Part shown: positions 33,245 to 41,338 of the stretch, in pieces
How the letters are laid out: every line of letters begins with the position of its first letter
How positions within the stretch are numbered: position 1 is the stretch's first letter
Source: an uncultured Bacteroidota bacterium
GTDB lineage: Bacteria > Bacteroidota > Bacteroidia > Flavobacteriales > Flavobacteriaceae
Direction of reading: 5' to 3'
DNA: 64,000 nt
Assembly (NCBI GenBank): GCA_902560025.1
Contig: CACEKL010000004.1
Coordinates: forward strand, 4,870-68,869
Translations under genes and position numbers: made by a program
Notes under the pieces: model-generated
What the model was told of the DNA's origin: nothing
Database searches by the model: none
What the model saw: the letters and a program-made list of their open reading frames with translations, nothing else

Positions 33245-33381
33245 AAAACAAAATTACACAGAAGAACTCCGATTAAAATACCTTCTAACCATGTAAGAAT
33301 TAAGATTTGATATTTAGTAAGGTTAAACTCTTTTGAAACCTTATCAATCATTTCCTCATGCCACTTAAAAAACTTATTCAT
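33241..33381 (-). CDS. Small membrane protein (46 aa)
   Basis: The frame begins MNKFFKWHEEMIDKVSKEFN, with LTKYQILILTWLEGILIGVL as a single helix. It begins 8 bases after the DoxX-like gene stop, in line with being the last gene of the MarC-DoxX operon, and overlaps the dapF stop by 3 bases. Confidence 0.5.
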   Translation of the reverse strand: MNKFFKWHEEMIDKVSKEFNLTKYQILILTWLEGILIGVLLCNFVF

Positions 33382-33389
33382 TTTTAAAT

Positions 33390-33764
33390 TTAGTTAATTT
33401 TTGAATGCCAATATGCTATTAAAATAAATAGTCCCTGAAAAGGCAGTCTATATATTGATTGAGTTTTTGTTATACCAAGTATAGATTGTGACAATTCACT
33501 TTGAACTAAATGAATATTTGCAGGAAATACAAGTACTAAAAGAATAATGAGCCCAATAGCACCCGTTTTTCTTGTTTTTTTTGATAATAACATTAGTCCT
33601 AAAACAACTTCAGCAACACCAGATAAATAGACAAATTCAAGATGAAAAGTTAAGTAATTAGGCATTATAGCAAGAAAAAAATCAGGATCAATAAAATGTC
33701 TTACACCGACATATGCATATGCGATTGACATAAAGTAAATTGTAATGAGCTTAAAGTATCTCAT
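33390..33764 (-). CDS. DoxX-like membrane protein
   Basis: 124 residues with four hydrophobic segments. YVGVRHFIDPDFFLAIMPNY, FHLEFVYLSGVAEVVLGLML and IGLIILLVLVFPANIHLVQS correspond to the DoxX/DoxX-like family pattern (GxxHF..P..F..imP). Function within the family is varied and unclear. It is 5 bases downstream of the MarC gene. Confidence 0.82.
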   Translation of the reverse strand: MRYFKLITIYFMSIAYAYVGVRHFIDPDFFLAIMPNYLTFHLEFVYLSGVAEVVLGLMLLSKKTRKTGAIGLIILLVLVFPANIHLVQSELSQSILGITKTQSIYRLPFQGLFILIAYWHSKIN

Positions 33765-33769
33765 TAACC

Positions 33770-34336
33770 TTAAACTATTAAACTAATATTTGTTGAAAAT
33801 AACTTTACCGATATTGAAAGTAGAATAATTCCAAAAACTCTTCTAATAATAGCAATTCCATTTTTTCCTAAAAGCCTTTCAATTCTAGTCGAAGATTTCA
33901 ATATTATATATACAAAAACTGAATTTATGATAATTGCGATTATTACATTTATAAGTTCATACTCCGCTCTAAGAGACAACAGGGTTGTTAAAGTACCTGC
34001 TCCAGCAATTATTGGAAATGCAATTGGAACTATTGATGCAGTTTCAGGTTCATCGCCCTGAAAAATAGTGACACCAAGGACCATTTCAAGTGCAATAAAA
34101 AAGATAACGATCGAACCAGCAACTGCAAATGAATTAATATCAATTCCAATTAAGTTTAGAATTTCTTCACCAAGAAATAGAAATCCAATCATGATTATCA
34201 TTGATACTATAGTTGCTTTCTCTGACTCTATCTTTCCAACCTTTTCTCTTAATGAGATAACTATAGGAGTAGCACCAATTATATCAATAATAGCAAAAAG
34301 AATCATACTGGCTGTAAAGATCTCTTTAAAGTCCAT
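33770..34336 (-). CDS. MarC family integral membrane protein
   Basis: 188 residues with six hydrophobic segments. ILFAIIDIIGATPIVISLRE at the start and PIAFPIIAGAGTLTTLLSLR in the middle are the conserved MarC motifs (D..G..P, P...PGPGxI). The family is of unknown transport function; despite the name it has no proven role in antibiotic resistance. First gene of a MarC-DoxX-small protein operon. Confidence 0.88.
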   Translation of the reverse strand: MDFKEIFTASMILFAIIDIIGATPIVISLREKVGKIESEKATIVSMIIMIGFLFLGEEILNLIGIDINSFAVAGSIVIFFIALEMVLGVTIFQGDEPETASIVPIAFPIIAGAGTLTTLLSLRAEYELINVIIAIIINSVFVYIILKSSTRIERLLGKNGIAIIRRVFGIILLSISVKLFSTNISLIV

Positions 34337-34357
34337 AGTTTTTTTTTGTAAAGATAA

Positions 34358-35344
34358 TCATAAGGAAAATAGATCTATATTATAGTGATAAAGAAAGTAT
34401 TCACTAATAATCTCTGAAAAAGCAATTGCGAACAAGTTTCTTGATGAAGAGGTATCTCTTAAACCAGGATAAGGGAATTCAAGTTGAATAGCACTAAAAT
34501 TAAAGTTTTTATTAGTCCCGTAAAGAAAGGTGTTGAATCCACCACTGAAGTACCTCATACCCTCAGGACCAGGACTCTCTGAGCTAGGTAGTGCTGTATA
34601 ATTATTTCTCTCAAAAATTGAACCTAAGCTATTTGGACCTCTAATTAAATTTGATAGAGATTTGTCAGAAGAGTTAATCATACTATATATACTTGTCTCA
34701 TCTATATTTATATTTTGGTCTAAGTATCCGTCTGAGCTATCAAGCTCACTTCCTGATAGAAGGTAACCAATCCATGTTCTAAGATCTACAAAACCATCTG
34801 GATTGGCACCATGACCATGAATATCAAAAAGCAGACCTGTATTAAAATTTTTAATTATTTCGTCTCTTGCGGAACTTATATAATAGTGAAATTCATCAAA
34901 AGCTCTTTCTGCGAAAATATTACCCTGAGCAGCTTCAGTTTTGTCTCTATTTGCATCTAGTTTTGTCCTCTTGAGATTATTTACAACTATATATGGTCTG
35001 ATACTATAATTTGAGAATAAATAGTTACTGATAGCCATACCTAGTTCAATTGTATTTGAGTCTGTAACTGTTACTCCATAGGTTCTATTTGAGATCTCGG
35101 ATGGCGATATATCTCCCCCATGGGGTATACTAAGAATTATTGGAATATTACCAGGATAATAAGTTGTATATGAATTTCTTCCATTATAACTCTGGCCAAA
35201 TATATAAGGTGCATCACTTCCCAATTCTTCAAATTCATAATTATCAATTTCTTGATTTTGAACTTGTTCTTTTGAAGAGTCTTTACTACAAAATGTTAAT
35301 GAAAGCAAAAGAAAAAGGCAAATTTTTAGAGATCTGGTTTTCAT
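34358..35344 (-). CDS. N-formylglutamate amidohydrolase-like lipoprotein
   Basis: 328 residues with a lipoprotein signal (LLLSLTFC, about Cys19). IPIILSIPHGGDISPSEI, YIVVNNLKRTKLDANRDKTE, and GLLFDIHGHGANPDGFVDL line up with the FGase family (SxPHGG, RxxxDxNR, HxHG metal-site residues). GAR at the family's C-terminal end is less clear. An exported amidohydrolase of this fold could act on N-formyl or N-acyl glutamate-like compounds or peptidoglycan fragments; unproven. Confidence 0.75.
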   Translation of the reverse strand: MKTRSLKICLFLLLSLTFCSKDSSKEQVQNQEIDNYEFEELGSDAPYIFGQSYNGRNSYTTYYPGNIPIILSIPHGGDISPSEISNRTYGVTVTDSNTIELGMAISNYLFSNYSIRPYIVVNNLKRTKLDANRDKTEAAQGNIFAERAFDEFHYYISSARDEIIKNFNTGLLFDIHGHGANPDGFVDLRTWIGYLLSGSELDSSDGYLDQNINIDETSIYSMINSSDKSLSNLIRGPNSLGSIFERNNYTALPSSESPGPEGMRYFSGGFNTFLYGTNKNFNFSAIQLEFPYPGLRDTSSSRNLFAIAFSEIISEYFLYHYNIDLFSL

Positions 35345-35471
35345 TCATACTTAATTTATAACATTTAAAATTATGTTAAAAGATTTATTAAATAAAAGTT
35401 AAACAAGTTTTCATTAACCAGATTTATCTAAAAAAATAGAATTTTTGCCCTTCATTTTAATTAAGTAAAAC

Positions 35472-35978
35472 ATGTTAATTAATTTTTTTAAATATTCGTT
35501 TTTAAGTCTTGTACTTACATCTAACATTAGTGAGATGAATATCGTAGAAACAGCTGTTTCTAACGAAAACTTCTCTACTCTTGTTGCTGCAGTTCAAGCA
35601 GGTGAATTAGTTGATGCTCTTTCTTCAGAAGGACCATTTACAGTATTTGCACCTACTAATGATGGTTTCAATAATTTACCTGAAGGTACTTTAGAGACTT
35701 TATTAAAGCCAGAAAATAAGGAGACTTTACAGTCTATTCTTACATACCACGTTGTTGCTGGAAAATTTATGGCATCTGATGTTGTAAATGCAATCAATGA
35801 TAATGGTGGACAGTTTTCTGTCACAACTTTACAAGGTAACGATCTAACCCTTAAATTATGGGAAGGTGATGTATATGTAAAAGATGCTAAGGGTAACAAA
35901 GCTAAAGTTATAATTACAGATGTAGAAACTTCTAACGGAGTTATACATGCTATAAACAATGTAGTACTTCCAGAATAA
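35472..35978 (+). CDS. Fasciclin-domain secreted protein
   Basis: 168 residues; the hydrophobic N-terminus (FKYSFLSLVLTSN) is a probable signal peptide and the rest is a single fasciclin (FAS1) domain: NFSTLVAAVQAGELVDALSS, GPFTVFAPTNDGFNNLPEGT, LQSILTYHVVAGKFMASDV and GVIHAINNVVLPE. All conserved FAS1 positions (TVFAPTxxAF, YHV, NGVIHxIxxVLxP) are present. Likely mediates surface or matrix adhesion. Confidence 0.93.
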   Translation: MLINFFKYSFLSLVLTSNISEMNIVETAVSNENFSTLVAAVQAGELVDALSSEGPFTVFAPTNDGFNNLPEGTLETLLKPENKETLQSILTYHVVAGKFMASDVVNAINDNGGQFSVTTLQGNDLTLKLWEGDVYVKDAKGNKAKVIITDVETSNGVIHAINNVVLPE

Positions 35979-36003
35979 TTGAGTGTAATTATTTTGTTTG
36001 GAT

Positions 36004-36030
36004 GAAAGAGCTCCACGGAGCTCTTTCTTT
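36004..36030 (+). terminator. Terminator after the fasciclin gene
   Basis: GAAAGAGCTC pairs with GAGCTCTTTC over a 4-base loop followed by a T-rich stretch. Confidence 0.8.
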
Positions 36031-36038
36031 ACTACAAT

Positions 36039-36067
36039 AAAAAAGGCTCCATTTGGAGCCTTTTTCT
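36039..36067. terminator. Terminator for the opposing 36088 gene
   Basis: AAAAAGGCTCC pairs with GGAGCCTTTTT over a 4-base loop; the A tract on the left is the T run for the minus strand. Two terminators back to back insulate the convergent genes. Confidence 0.9.
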
Positions 36068-36087
36068 TTTTAATATTATTTGAGATT

Positions 36088-36819
36088 TTAAAAATACATT
36101 CTCTCTAATGTAGTTCTAGTTCTTCCGTTATACTCTCTTAAGCTTTTGTCTCTCATTTTAGAGTCTGTAGCTTGTTGTTCCCAGCCAAACATCTCATTAT
36201 AGTCTTCTTCCCAAGTAGTTTCAATATCAGACCACTCTCTTCCATACTCATCAAAACCAGAAAAAATAACCATTATGTTCATGTCTGAGCCAGATACTGG
36301 AGTAAATACTCTTCTAAATGCATTTGGGTTTCTTTTTTCAAGAACTTTACCAGTTCGATAAATATATCTCGCAACATTGTCCCCCATTCCTGGTTTATAT
36401 CTTAAAATAGTTTTGTGAAGATATCTTGGAGGCTCAGGTTGATCACCAATTGTAGCCCACTCTTCCCATTTCCATCTTTGCTGTCCACCAACAGGATCAG
36501 CATAAGGAGAGACATTCTCAGCCCAATATTCAAGTTCATCGGATCTGTCAATATCATAACTTTTATTTGACTGACCAACTAGATATCTTTCGTAAACACC
36601 AGCATTATTACCAGTGAGGACTTTATAAGTGAAAATTATACTACCTGCCTCTTTATTAAACTTTTTAGTTTTTTTCTCAGCAGCAGCTTCAAATTTATCT
36701 ACCATACCATCTTTTGCTTTATAAACAAAAGTTGTCATATATGTATCGTTAGGATTATTTTGAGAAAACCCTATAGAAGTAACAAGTAATGCTACTAATA
36801 AAGTAATTTTTGATTTCAT
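36088..36819 (-). CDS. Secreted tandem ABM-like protein, subgroup A
   Basis: 243 residues with a signal peptide ending near IGFSQ. MTTFVYKAKDGMVDKFEAAA and EKKTKKFNKEAGSIIFTYKV match the first module of the 1680 and 25317 proteins; the second module has RYLHKTILRYKPGMGDNVAR, NIMVIFSGFDEYGREW and YNEMFGW. The Cx3C motif of the two paralogues is replaced by TPVSGSD, so any disulfide or metal site is lost here. The ATG is preceded by TTCAATTAATATG and a TATATT element 26 bases upstream. Confidence 0.62.
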   Translation of the reverse strand: MKSKITLLVALLVTSIGFSQNNPNDTYMTTFVYKAKDGMVDKFEAAAEKKTKKFNKEAGSIIFTYKVLTGNNAGVYERYLVGQSNKSYDIDRSDELEYWAENVSPYADPVGGQQRWKWEEWATIGDQPEPPRYLHKTILRYKPGMGDNVARYIYRTGKVLEKRNPNAFRRVFTPVSGSDMNIMVIFSGFDEYGREWSDIETTWEEDYNEMFGWEQQATDSKMRDKSLREYNGRTRTTLERMYF

Positions 36820-36884
36820 ATTAATTGAATTTTGATTAATAGTCCAATATAATAAATGGAATGAACTTTTATATTAAGAATGTG

Positions 36885-36971
36885 TTATCTTCTTTTTTTA
36901 AATAGAAATCTTAATGCCAAAACAATAAACACTACCATAAAAATTATTCTCAAGAACTCTGTTTCATTCAT
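36885..36971 (-). CDS. 28-aa membrane microprotein
   Basis: The frame reads MNETEFLRIIFMVVFIVLAL and ends RFLFKKRR: acidic head, one helix, basic end. It lies upstream of the 36088 gene on the same strand, in a 213-base gap. Composition is the only support. Confidence 0.4.
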   Translation of the reverse strand: MNETEFLRIIFMVVFIVLALRFLFKKRR

Positions 36972-37032
36972 TTTAAGGGCATTATTGTATACTAAATCTA
37001 TGAAATTTGATTAAATATGATTAAATTAAAGT

Positions 37033-37113
37033 ATGGAATCTTTAATTTTCTTTACCGGATTCATAGTATTTGTCCTAATGATAATAGCAATTTTAGTTAG
37101 AGAAACTATCTAA
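37033..37113 (+). CDS. 26-aa membrane microprotein
   Basis: The frame reads MESLIFFTGFIVFVLMIIAI and ends LVRETI, a single hydrophobic helix. It is convergent with the membrane protein at 37110 by 4 bases. Support is composition only. Confidence 0.35.
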   Translation: MESLIFFTGFIVFVLMIIAILVRETI

Positions 37114-37301
37114 TTTTTTATTTTAGGTATTAAATATTCTAATACAAAAAAAACCAAACAGCATATACCTACTGCTATAAGATATCCACTGTCATCGGTT
37201 GTGTCAATAAAGCTATCAAATATCATTGATGATAGCACTAATCCAGTAAATAGTATAAAGTAAAAGAGGGCTTTTTTTATTAATTCTTTAAAAAATTTCA
37301 T
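37110..37301 (-). CDS. Small two-helix membrane protein (63 aa)
   Basis: A basic head (MKFFKELIKKA) is followed by helices LFYFILFTGLVLSSMIF and LIAVGICCLVFFVLEYLI with a basic end (PKIKN). No family recognised. Divergent from 37356. Confidence 0.5.
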   Translation of the reverse strand: MKFFKELIKKALFYFILFTGLVLSSMIFDSFIDTTDDSGYLIAVGICCLVFFVLEYLIPKIKN

Positions 37302-37355
37302 TCCTAATATTAAAGTTAAACTATATAAGTATATTTAAGAATAAATTACACGCAA

Positions 37356-37748
37356 ATGAAAAAACTATTTTTATTATTATTTAGCACTTCACTAGTATCA
37401 TGTCTTTCAATTAGTCTAACTATAGATGAAGAGGCTGCAAAAAGTATTGCAGAAGCAATTAAGGAATCTAACAATAATGTTCATATCATGAAACTAAGTG
37501 ATAGTGAATCCACAGATATTGAATGGGTAGATGACAATGATAAGAAAATCAGAAAAGTTATGATCAGAGGTCAAAGATTTGGTGTGGGTCCAAATGCTGC
37601 TGATTATATGGATGATATTCCTGAGAACATTAAAAAGAGAATCCGAAGAGCTGAACAAAAAGGTATTGATATTAAGATTGATACAATAATATCAAAAGAT
37701 GGAACAAAAAAGGAAATCAAAATTGAAGTAAAAACTGATAATAATTAA
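37356..37748 (+). CDS. Lipoprotein of unknown function (130 aa)
   Basis: Lipobox LVSC (about Cys16). The mature part starts with an acidic helix (TIDEEAAKSIAEAIKESNNN), then strands (RKVMIRGQRFGVGPNAADYM) and a charged C-terminal region (IPENIKKRIRRAEQKGIDIK). It is 5 bases upstream of the 5'-nucleotidase-domain gene and probably in the same operon. Confidence 0.55.
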   Translation: MKKLFLLLFSTSLVSCLSISLTIDEEAAKSIAEAIKESNNNVHIMKLSDSESTDIEWVDDNDKKIRKVMIRGQRFGVGPNAADYMDDIPENIKKRIRRAEQKGIDIKIDTIISKDGTKKEIKIEVKTDNN

Positions 37749-37753
37749 TTTAC

Positions 37754-38494
37754 TTGAATAGATTTTATCAGATATTATTTATTGGGATAGCATTATTTGC
37801 AACTGGTTGTTCCTCTAACTATAATTACGATAATATAGATTATTCTAGAATTGATATAATTGGCCTGGATGACTCAACATTAACTGATATAATCAATGTT
37901 TACAAAGATTCTATTGATTTGAAGCTTGATAATGTAATTGGTTTTTCAAAAGGACTATATACTAAAGATGATTATTCTAAGATTAAGTTTAATTCTTCAT
38001 TAGGAAATTTAATTGCAGATATTATTTATAAACAAGCAGACTCAGTTTTTTACAAAAGTTTTGGAAACAATATTGACTTTGTACTTCAAAACCATGGAGG
38101 AATTAGATCTTCATTACTTGAGGGAGAGATAAAACTAACTGATGCGTATAAAATATTACCTTTTGAAAATGAAATAGTTGTATTAGAGATATCAAAGGAA
38201 GTGTTCGATGAAATGGTCTTGTTTTTAAGCAATGAAAAGTTTCCACACCCAATATCCGGTTTCAGTATAATGAATGATAAAGCTTTAATTGATAAAGAAA
38301 AATCTTTAAATGATAAGTTTTTTCTTGCCACAAATGACTATTTATTATCTGGTGGTGATAATATGTTTTTTTTAGAAAGAAACTCAAGAGTATTCAATCT
38401 CGGATATTCCTTAAGAGATGCGTTTATTGATTATACGAGTAATGAAGAGGATTTAGAATCAAAAGTTGATAATAGGTTTATAAGAAATGAATAG
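37754..38494 (+). CDS. 5'-nucleotidase C-terminal domain lipoprotein
   Basis: 246 residues from a TTG start (RBS-poor, no ATG available), with lipobox ALFATGC (about Cys19). The body is the substrate-binding half of UshA-type 5'-nucleotidases: SSLGNLIADIIYKQADSVFY, FVLQNHGGIRSSLLEGEIKL, TDAYKILPFENEIVVLEIS and LLSGGDNMFFL. In classical enzymes this half follows the metallophosphatase half in one chain; here it is a separate gene placed upstream and overlapping its partner by 8 bases. Confidence 0.85.
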   Translation: MNRFYQILFIGIALFATGCSSNYNYDNIDYSRIDIIGLDDSTLTDIINVYKDSIDLKLDNVIGFSKGLYTKDDYSKIKFNSSLGNLIADIIYKQADSVFYKSFGNNIDFVLQNHGGIRSSLLEGEIKLTDAYKILPFENEIVVLEISKEVFDEMVLFLSNEKFPHPISGFSIMNDKALIDKEKSLNDKFFLATNDYLLSGGDNMFFLERNSRVFNLGYSLRDAFIDYTSNEEDLESKVDNRFIRNE

Positions 38495-39383
38495 ACGAAA
38501 GTTTATATATAACTCCAGTATTGCATCATTATCAGTTCTAGGTCTAAACTCTTGTACCCAATTTTTTAGAGATGTAAAAATTACAATTCTTCATTCTAAT
38601 GATGTTCATAGTCAAATTGAACCTTTTCCTTTAAACCATAATAGATTTCCTGGTAGAGGTGGTTTTGCGAGAAGAGCAAGTATATTTAATGAAATTAGAT
38701 CGGTTAATCCCAATACTTTAATTTTTGATGCGGGCGATATTTTTCAAGGAACTCCTTACTTTAATTTCTTTCAAGGAGAACTAGAACTAAAGCTAATGAA
38801 AGAAATGGGTTATAATGCTGCCACAATTGGGAATCATGAGTTTGATGCTGGATTAGATACTCTAAAAAGGAATATTTTAAGCACAAATTTCCAATTTATT
38901 ATATCAAACTATGATTTTGTAAATACTGAATTAGAGGGATTAACAACTCCGTATAAAATATACAAAAAAGAAGGTGTTAAAATAGGTGTGTTTGGATTAG
39001 GTATTGAGCTTAGAGGACTTGTTAACCCTATTCTTTATAAAGAAACTAAATATTATGACCCAATTGAAATCTCAGACGAAATGGTAAAAATTTTAAAGGA
39101 TCAAAAAAAATGTGATCTAATCATTTGTGTTTCCCATTTGGGTCATGAATATAATTCTAATAAAATAAGTGACAGTAAGTTAGCACAGTTAACAAGTGAT
39201 ATAGATTTAATCATTGGTGGGCACACTCATACGTTTTTAAAAGAACCACTTATTACAAAAAATAAGAAAAACAAAAATGTAATTATTAATCAGGTTGGTT
39301 CAGGTGGAGTTTACTTAGGCAGAATTGACTTTAATTTTACAAATTCAAGTAAAGTTGATACCAATTCTTTACTTGAAGTATAA
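38487..39383 (+). CDS. Metallophosphatase, 5'-nucleotidase N-terminal half
   Basis: 298 residues. The N-terminus, MNRRKFIYNSSIASLSVLGL, looks like a Tat-type or lipoprotein signal with Cys near residue 23. The binuclear metal motifs are complete: ITILHSNDVHSQIEPFP, LIFDAGDIFQGTPYFN, ATIGNHEFDAGLDTL, ICVSHLGHE and LIIGGHTHTFLKEPL. Together with the product of the overlapping gene at 37754 it would reconstitute a UshA-like exported nucleotidase that scavenges phosphate and nucleosides. Confidence 0.9.
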   Translation: MNRRKFIYNSSIASLSVLGLNSCTQFFRDVKITILHSNDVHSQIEPFPLNHNRFPGRGGFARRASIFNEIRSVNPNTLIFDAGDIFQGTPYFNFFQGELELKLMKEMGYNAATIGNHEFDAGLDTLKRNILSTNFQFIISNYDFVNTELEGLTTPYKIYKKEGVKIGVFGLGIELRGLVNPILYKETKYYDPIEISDEMVKILKDQKKCDLIICVSHLGHEYNSNKISDSKLAQLTSDIDLIIGGHTHTFLKEPLITKNKKNKNVIINQVGSGGVYLGRIDFNFTNSSKVDTNSLLEV

Positions 39384-39412
39384 TTTGTAATAAATTATAT
39401 ATCAGCTATTTA

Positions 39413-39697
39413 CTATTTGTTTACAATAATTGTTGTAGGAGTATATAGGCCAAATGAAAAAATAGTAAATACCCCGTCAAAAAAGGATTGTTTTACAACA
39501 ATACTATAATTAATTTCATCATTAATTTCATTAATTACAGGTGTTTTGTTTGAAATAAATCCTCCAATAAAATTATGTTGTTTTAAAACTTTAGAATAAC
39601 CCTCTGAAGGGCCTTCACCAAATGTAAAAGTATGCACATTACAAGAGACTGTTAAAACAAACAGAGTTAATAAAAGTATTAGTTTTATTCTTGACAT
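39413..39697 (-). CDS. Bor-like lipoprotein
   Basis: 94 residues with lipobox LTVSC (about Cys19). HTFTFGEG, HNFIGGFI, and FFDGVFTIFSFGLYTPTTII resemble the lambda Bor family layout, whose hallmarks are a TFxxG start, HHFFxxGI, and FxNGxxxxxTxGIYTPxxxxV near the end. Bor of lambda is a serum-resistance lipoprotein; Bacteroidota relatives have no known role. Divergent from the HMA-protein gene at 39727. Identification is by motif order only. Confidence 0.55.
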   Translation of the reverse strand: MSRIKLILLLTLFVLTVSCNVHTFTFGEGPSEGYSKVLKQHNFIGGFISNKTPVINEINDEINYSIVVKQSFFDGVFTIFSFGLYTPTTIIVNK

Positions 39698-39726
39698 ATA
39701 ATTATAAATTTAGGTAATTTTACACA

Positions 39727-40443
39727 ATGAAAAGTATACTCCAGATATCCGGAATGACATGTGAAGGATGTAGGTTATCAGTAGAGGATAAGCTAAGCAC
39801 ATTAAATGGAGTAGACAATGTTCATGTAGACCTAACTAGAGGACAAGCAGTAATTTACTCCAAGAATCCAGTAAACTTGTCACTAATCAAAGAAACTTTG
39901 CCCCCAAAATACAGTTTAATTAACGTCGAAGATGTCAATCTTGATACTCATGGTGACATAACTATAAAAGCAAGTAAGATTCATCAACTTAAGCCTTTGT
40001 TTATAATTCTTGGGTATATATTCATTGCTAGCATATTATTAAATTATAAAAACTGGAATTCAAGTAATGCAATGCTAGATTTTATGGGTCTTTTCTATAT
40101 TATTTTTAGTTTTTTTAAAATTCTTGATGTTAAAGGATTTTCAATGTCATTTAGGATGTATGATCCTCTTGCAAAACAAGCTCCAATTTATGGTTATATA
40201 TACCCATTTATAGAAGTAATATTAGGCTTGATGTTTTTAATCAGGTATGAAGTAAACATTGCCTTAATACTAACTCTTATAGTTTTAGGCATTACAACTA
40301 TTGGCGTGACTCAAACGCTATTAAACAAAAGAAGTATAAAATGTGCTTGTCTTGGAACTACACTAAACCTTCCTATGACTGAAGCAACTTTTATTGAAAA
40401 TGCGCTAATGATAATAATGGCTTTTTCTCTGATATTTTCATAA
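39727..40443 (+). CDS. HMA-MauE/DoxX fusion, heavy-metal-associated membrane protein
   Basis: 238 residues. An N-terminal heavy-metal-associated domain has GMTCEGCRLSVEDKL (Cys12 and Cys15), VDLTRGQAVIYSK and the usual ferredoxin-like fold, joined to a four-helix MauE/DoxX-like membrane domain (FFKILDVKGFSMSFRMYDPL, YGYIYPFIEVILGLMFL, CACLGTTLNLPMTEATFIEN). This fusion is common in flavobacteria and is thought to move metals or reducing equivalents across the membrane. Its terminator is at 40444. Confidence 0.85.
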   Translation: MKSILQISGMTCEGCRLSVEDKLSTLNGVDNVHVDLTRGQAVIYSKNPVNLSLIKETLPPKYSLINVEDVNLDTHGDITIKASKIHQLKPLFIILGYIFIASILLNYKNWNSSNAMLDFMGLFYIIFSFFKILDVKGFSMSFRMYDPLAKQAPIYGYIYPFIEVILGLMFLIRYEVNIALILTLIVLGITTIGVTQTLLNKRSIKCACLGTTLNLPMTEATFIENALMIIMAFSLIFS

Positions 40444-40470
40444 AAAAAGACCCCATTAAGAGGTCTTTTT
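40444..40470. terminator. Terminator between convergent genes 39727 and 40492
   Basis: AAAAAGACC pairs with GGTCTTTTT over a 9-base loop; A and T tracts at both ends suit both directions. Confidence 0.8.
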
Positions 40471-40491
40471 ATAATTTAAATTAAATTGAGA

Positions 40492-41202
40492 TTAATCTAC
40501 TGCCCACATTACATCTCTAACAATGATTCTTGCAGTAAATCCATTAGGATTAATATCAGCCATTTTTGAATTTCTTACTTGTGGTTGAGAAAATTCACCA
40601 TTCATAAATTTAATAGCATCAGCAACACTTTCAAATGAGTCCCATGTCATAACCGTTGAGTATTGTTGTTCTATATTATTTAATTTTTGACCAACTCCCC
40701 AGTTAGTTCTTCCACCCATATCTTTTTCAAAGGCTGGACCCCAAAGTTTTTGATTTTCATCAATAAATGCAGCAAGATTTGCTGGTCTAGCAAAATTCCA
40801 TACGGCAGCGTTTCCAGTTCCTTGAATAGAAGCCTTCACATTCCAATGGGTAACACCCATTCCTACATATAAATGGTTAGTTGAAATGTCTTGAGGATCA
40901 ATACCTAAGATTGACTTTGGATCCCATACGGAAACATCAGCCATTTGCTCAGCTGTTTCATAAACATTAATAAAGGCATAATTCCAAGTATCTGTTCCAC
41001 CACCTACTCTAGATACTAAACCCCAATTAAGTTGTTTACCATTTTCAATATTGTGTTTAGCTACTTTTGACCAGTAAGTTGTTTCAAGTCTTTCAAACTC
41101 CGCAACATTCTCTTGAGGAACATTAACAAAAGTAATTGAGTAATACTGAGCATTTAGAAACAACCCAGCAGTTAAAAATAAAATTGTAATAAAATTTTTC
41201 AT
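40492..41202 (-). CDS. Secreted tandem ABM-like protein, subgroup C
   Basis: 236 residues with a signal peptide ending near FLNAQ. SITFVNVPQENVAEFERLET, SKVAKHNIENGKQLNWGLVS and WNYAFINVYETAEQM form a first ABM-like module (strand, helix, strand, strand with W); HWNVKASIQGTG and NWGVGQKLNNIEQQYSTVMT belong to a second. Sequence blocks of subgroups A and B are not obvious, so it forms its own subgroup, linked by size, export, two-part layout and an AAATTAACTATG leader. Confidence 0.55.
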   Translation of the reverse strand: MKNFITILFLTAGLFLNAQYYSITFVNVPQENVAEFERLETTYWSKVAKHNIENGKQLNWGLVSRVGGGTDTWNYAFINVYETAEQMADVSVWDPKSILGIDPQDISTNHLYVGMGVTHWNVKASIQGTGNAAVWNFARPANLAAFIDENQKLWGPAFEKDMGGRTNWGVGQKLNNIEQQYSTVMTWDSFESVADAIKFMNGEFSQPQVRNSKMADINPNGFTARIIVRDVMWAVD

Positions 41203-41263
41203 AGTTAATTTATAATTTGTTTAAGTTTAAATTTATAAATCATTTGTTAATTGAATGTTATCT

Positions 41264-41338
41264 ATGAATTTTTTTAGACCATTTTTAATTTTAGTATTTA
41301 TTATGATGCTGTTTTCTATTTTCCTAAGCTTATTCTAA
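41264..41338 (+). CDS. 24-aa membrane microprotein, coupled to 41338
   Basis: The frame begins MNFFRPFLILVFIMMLFSIF and ends LSLF. Its stop and the next start share a base in TAATG, which suggests coupled translation with the cysteine-rich protein. Confidence 0.45.
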   Translation: MNFFRPFLILVFIMMLFSIFLSLF

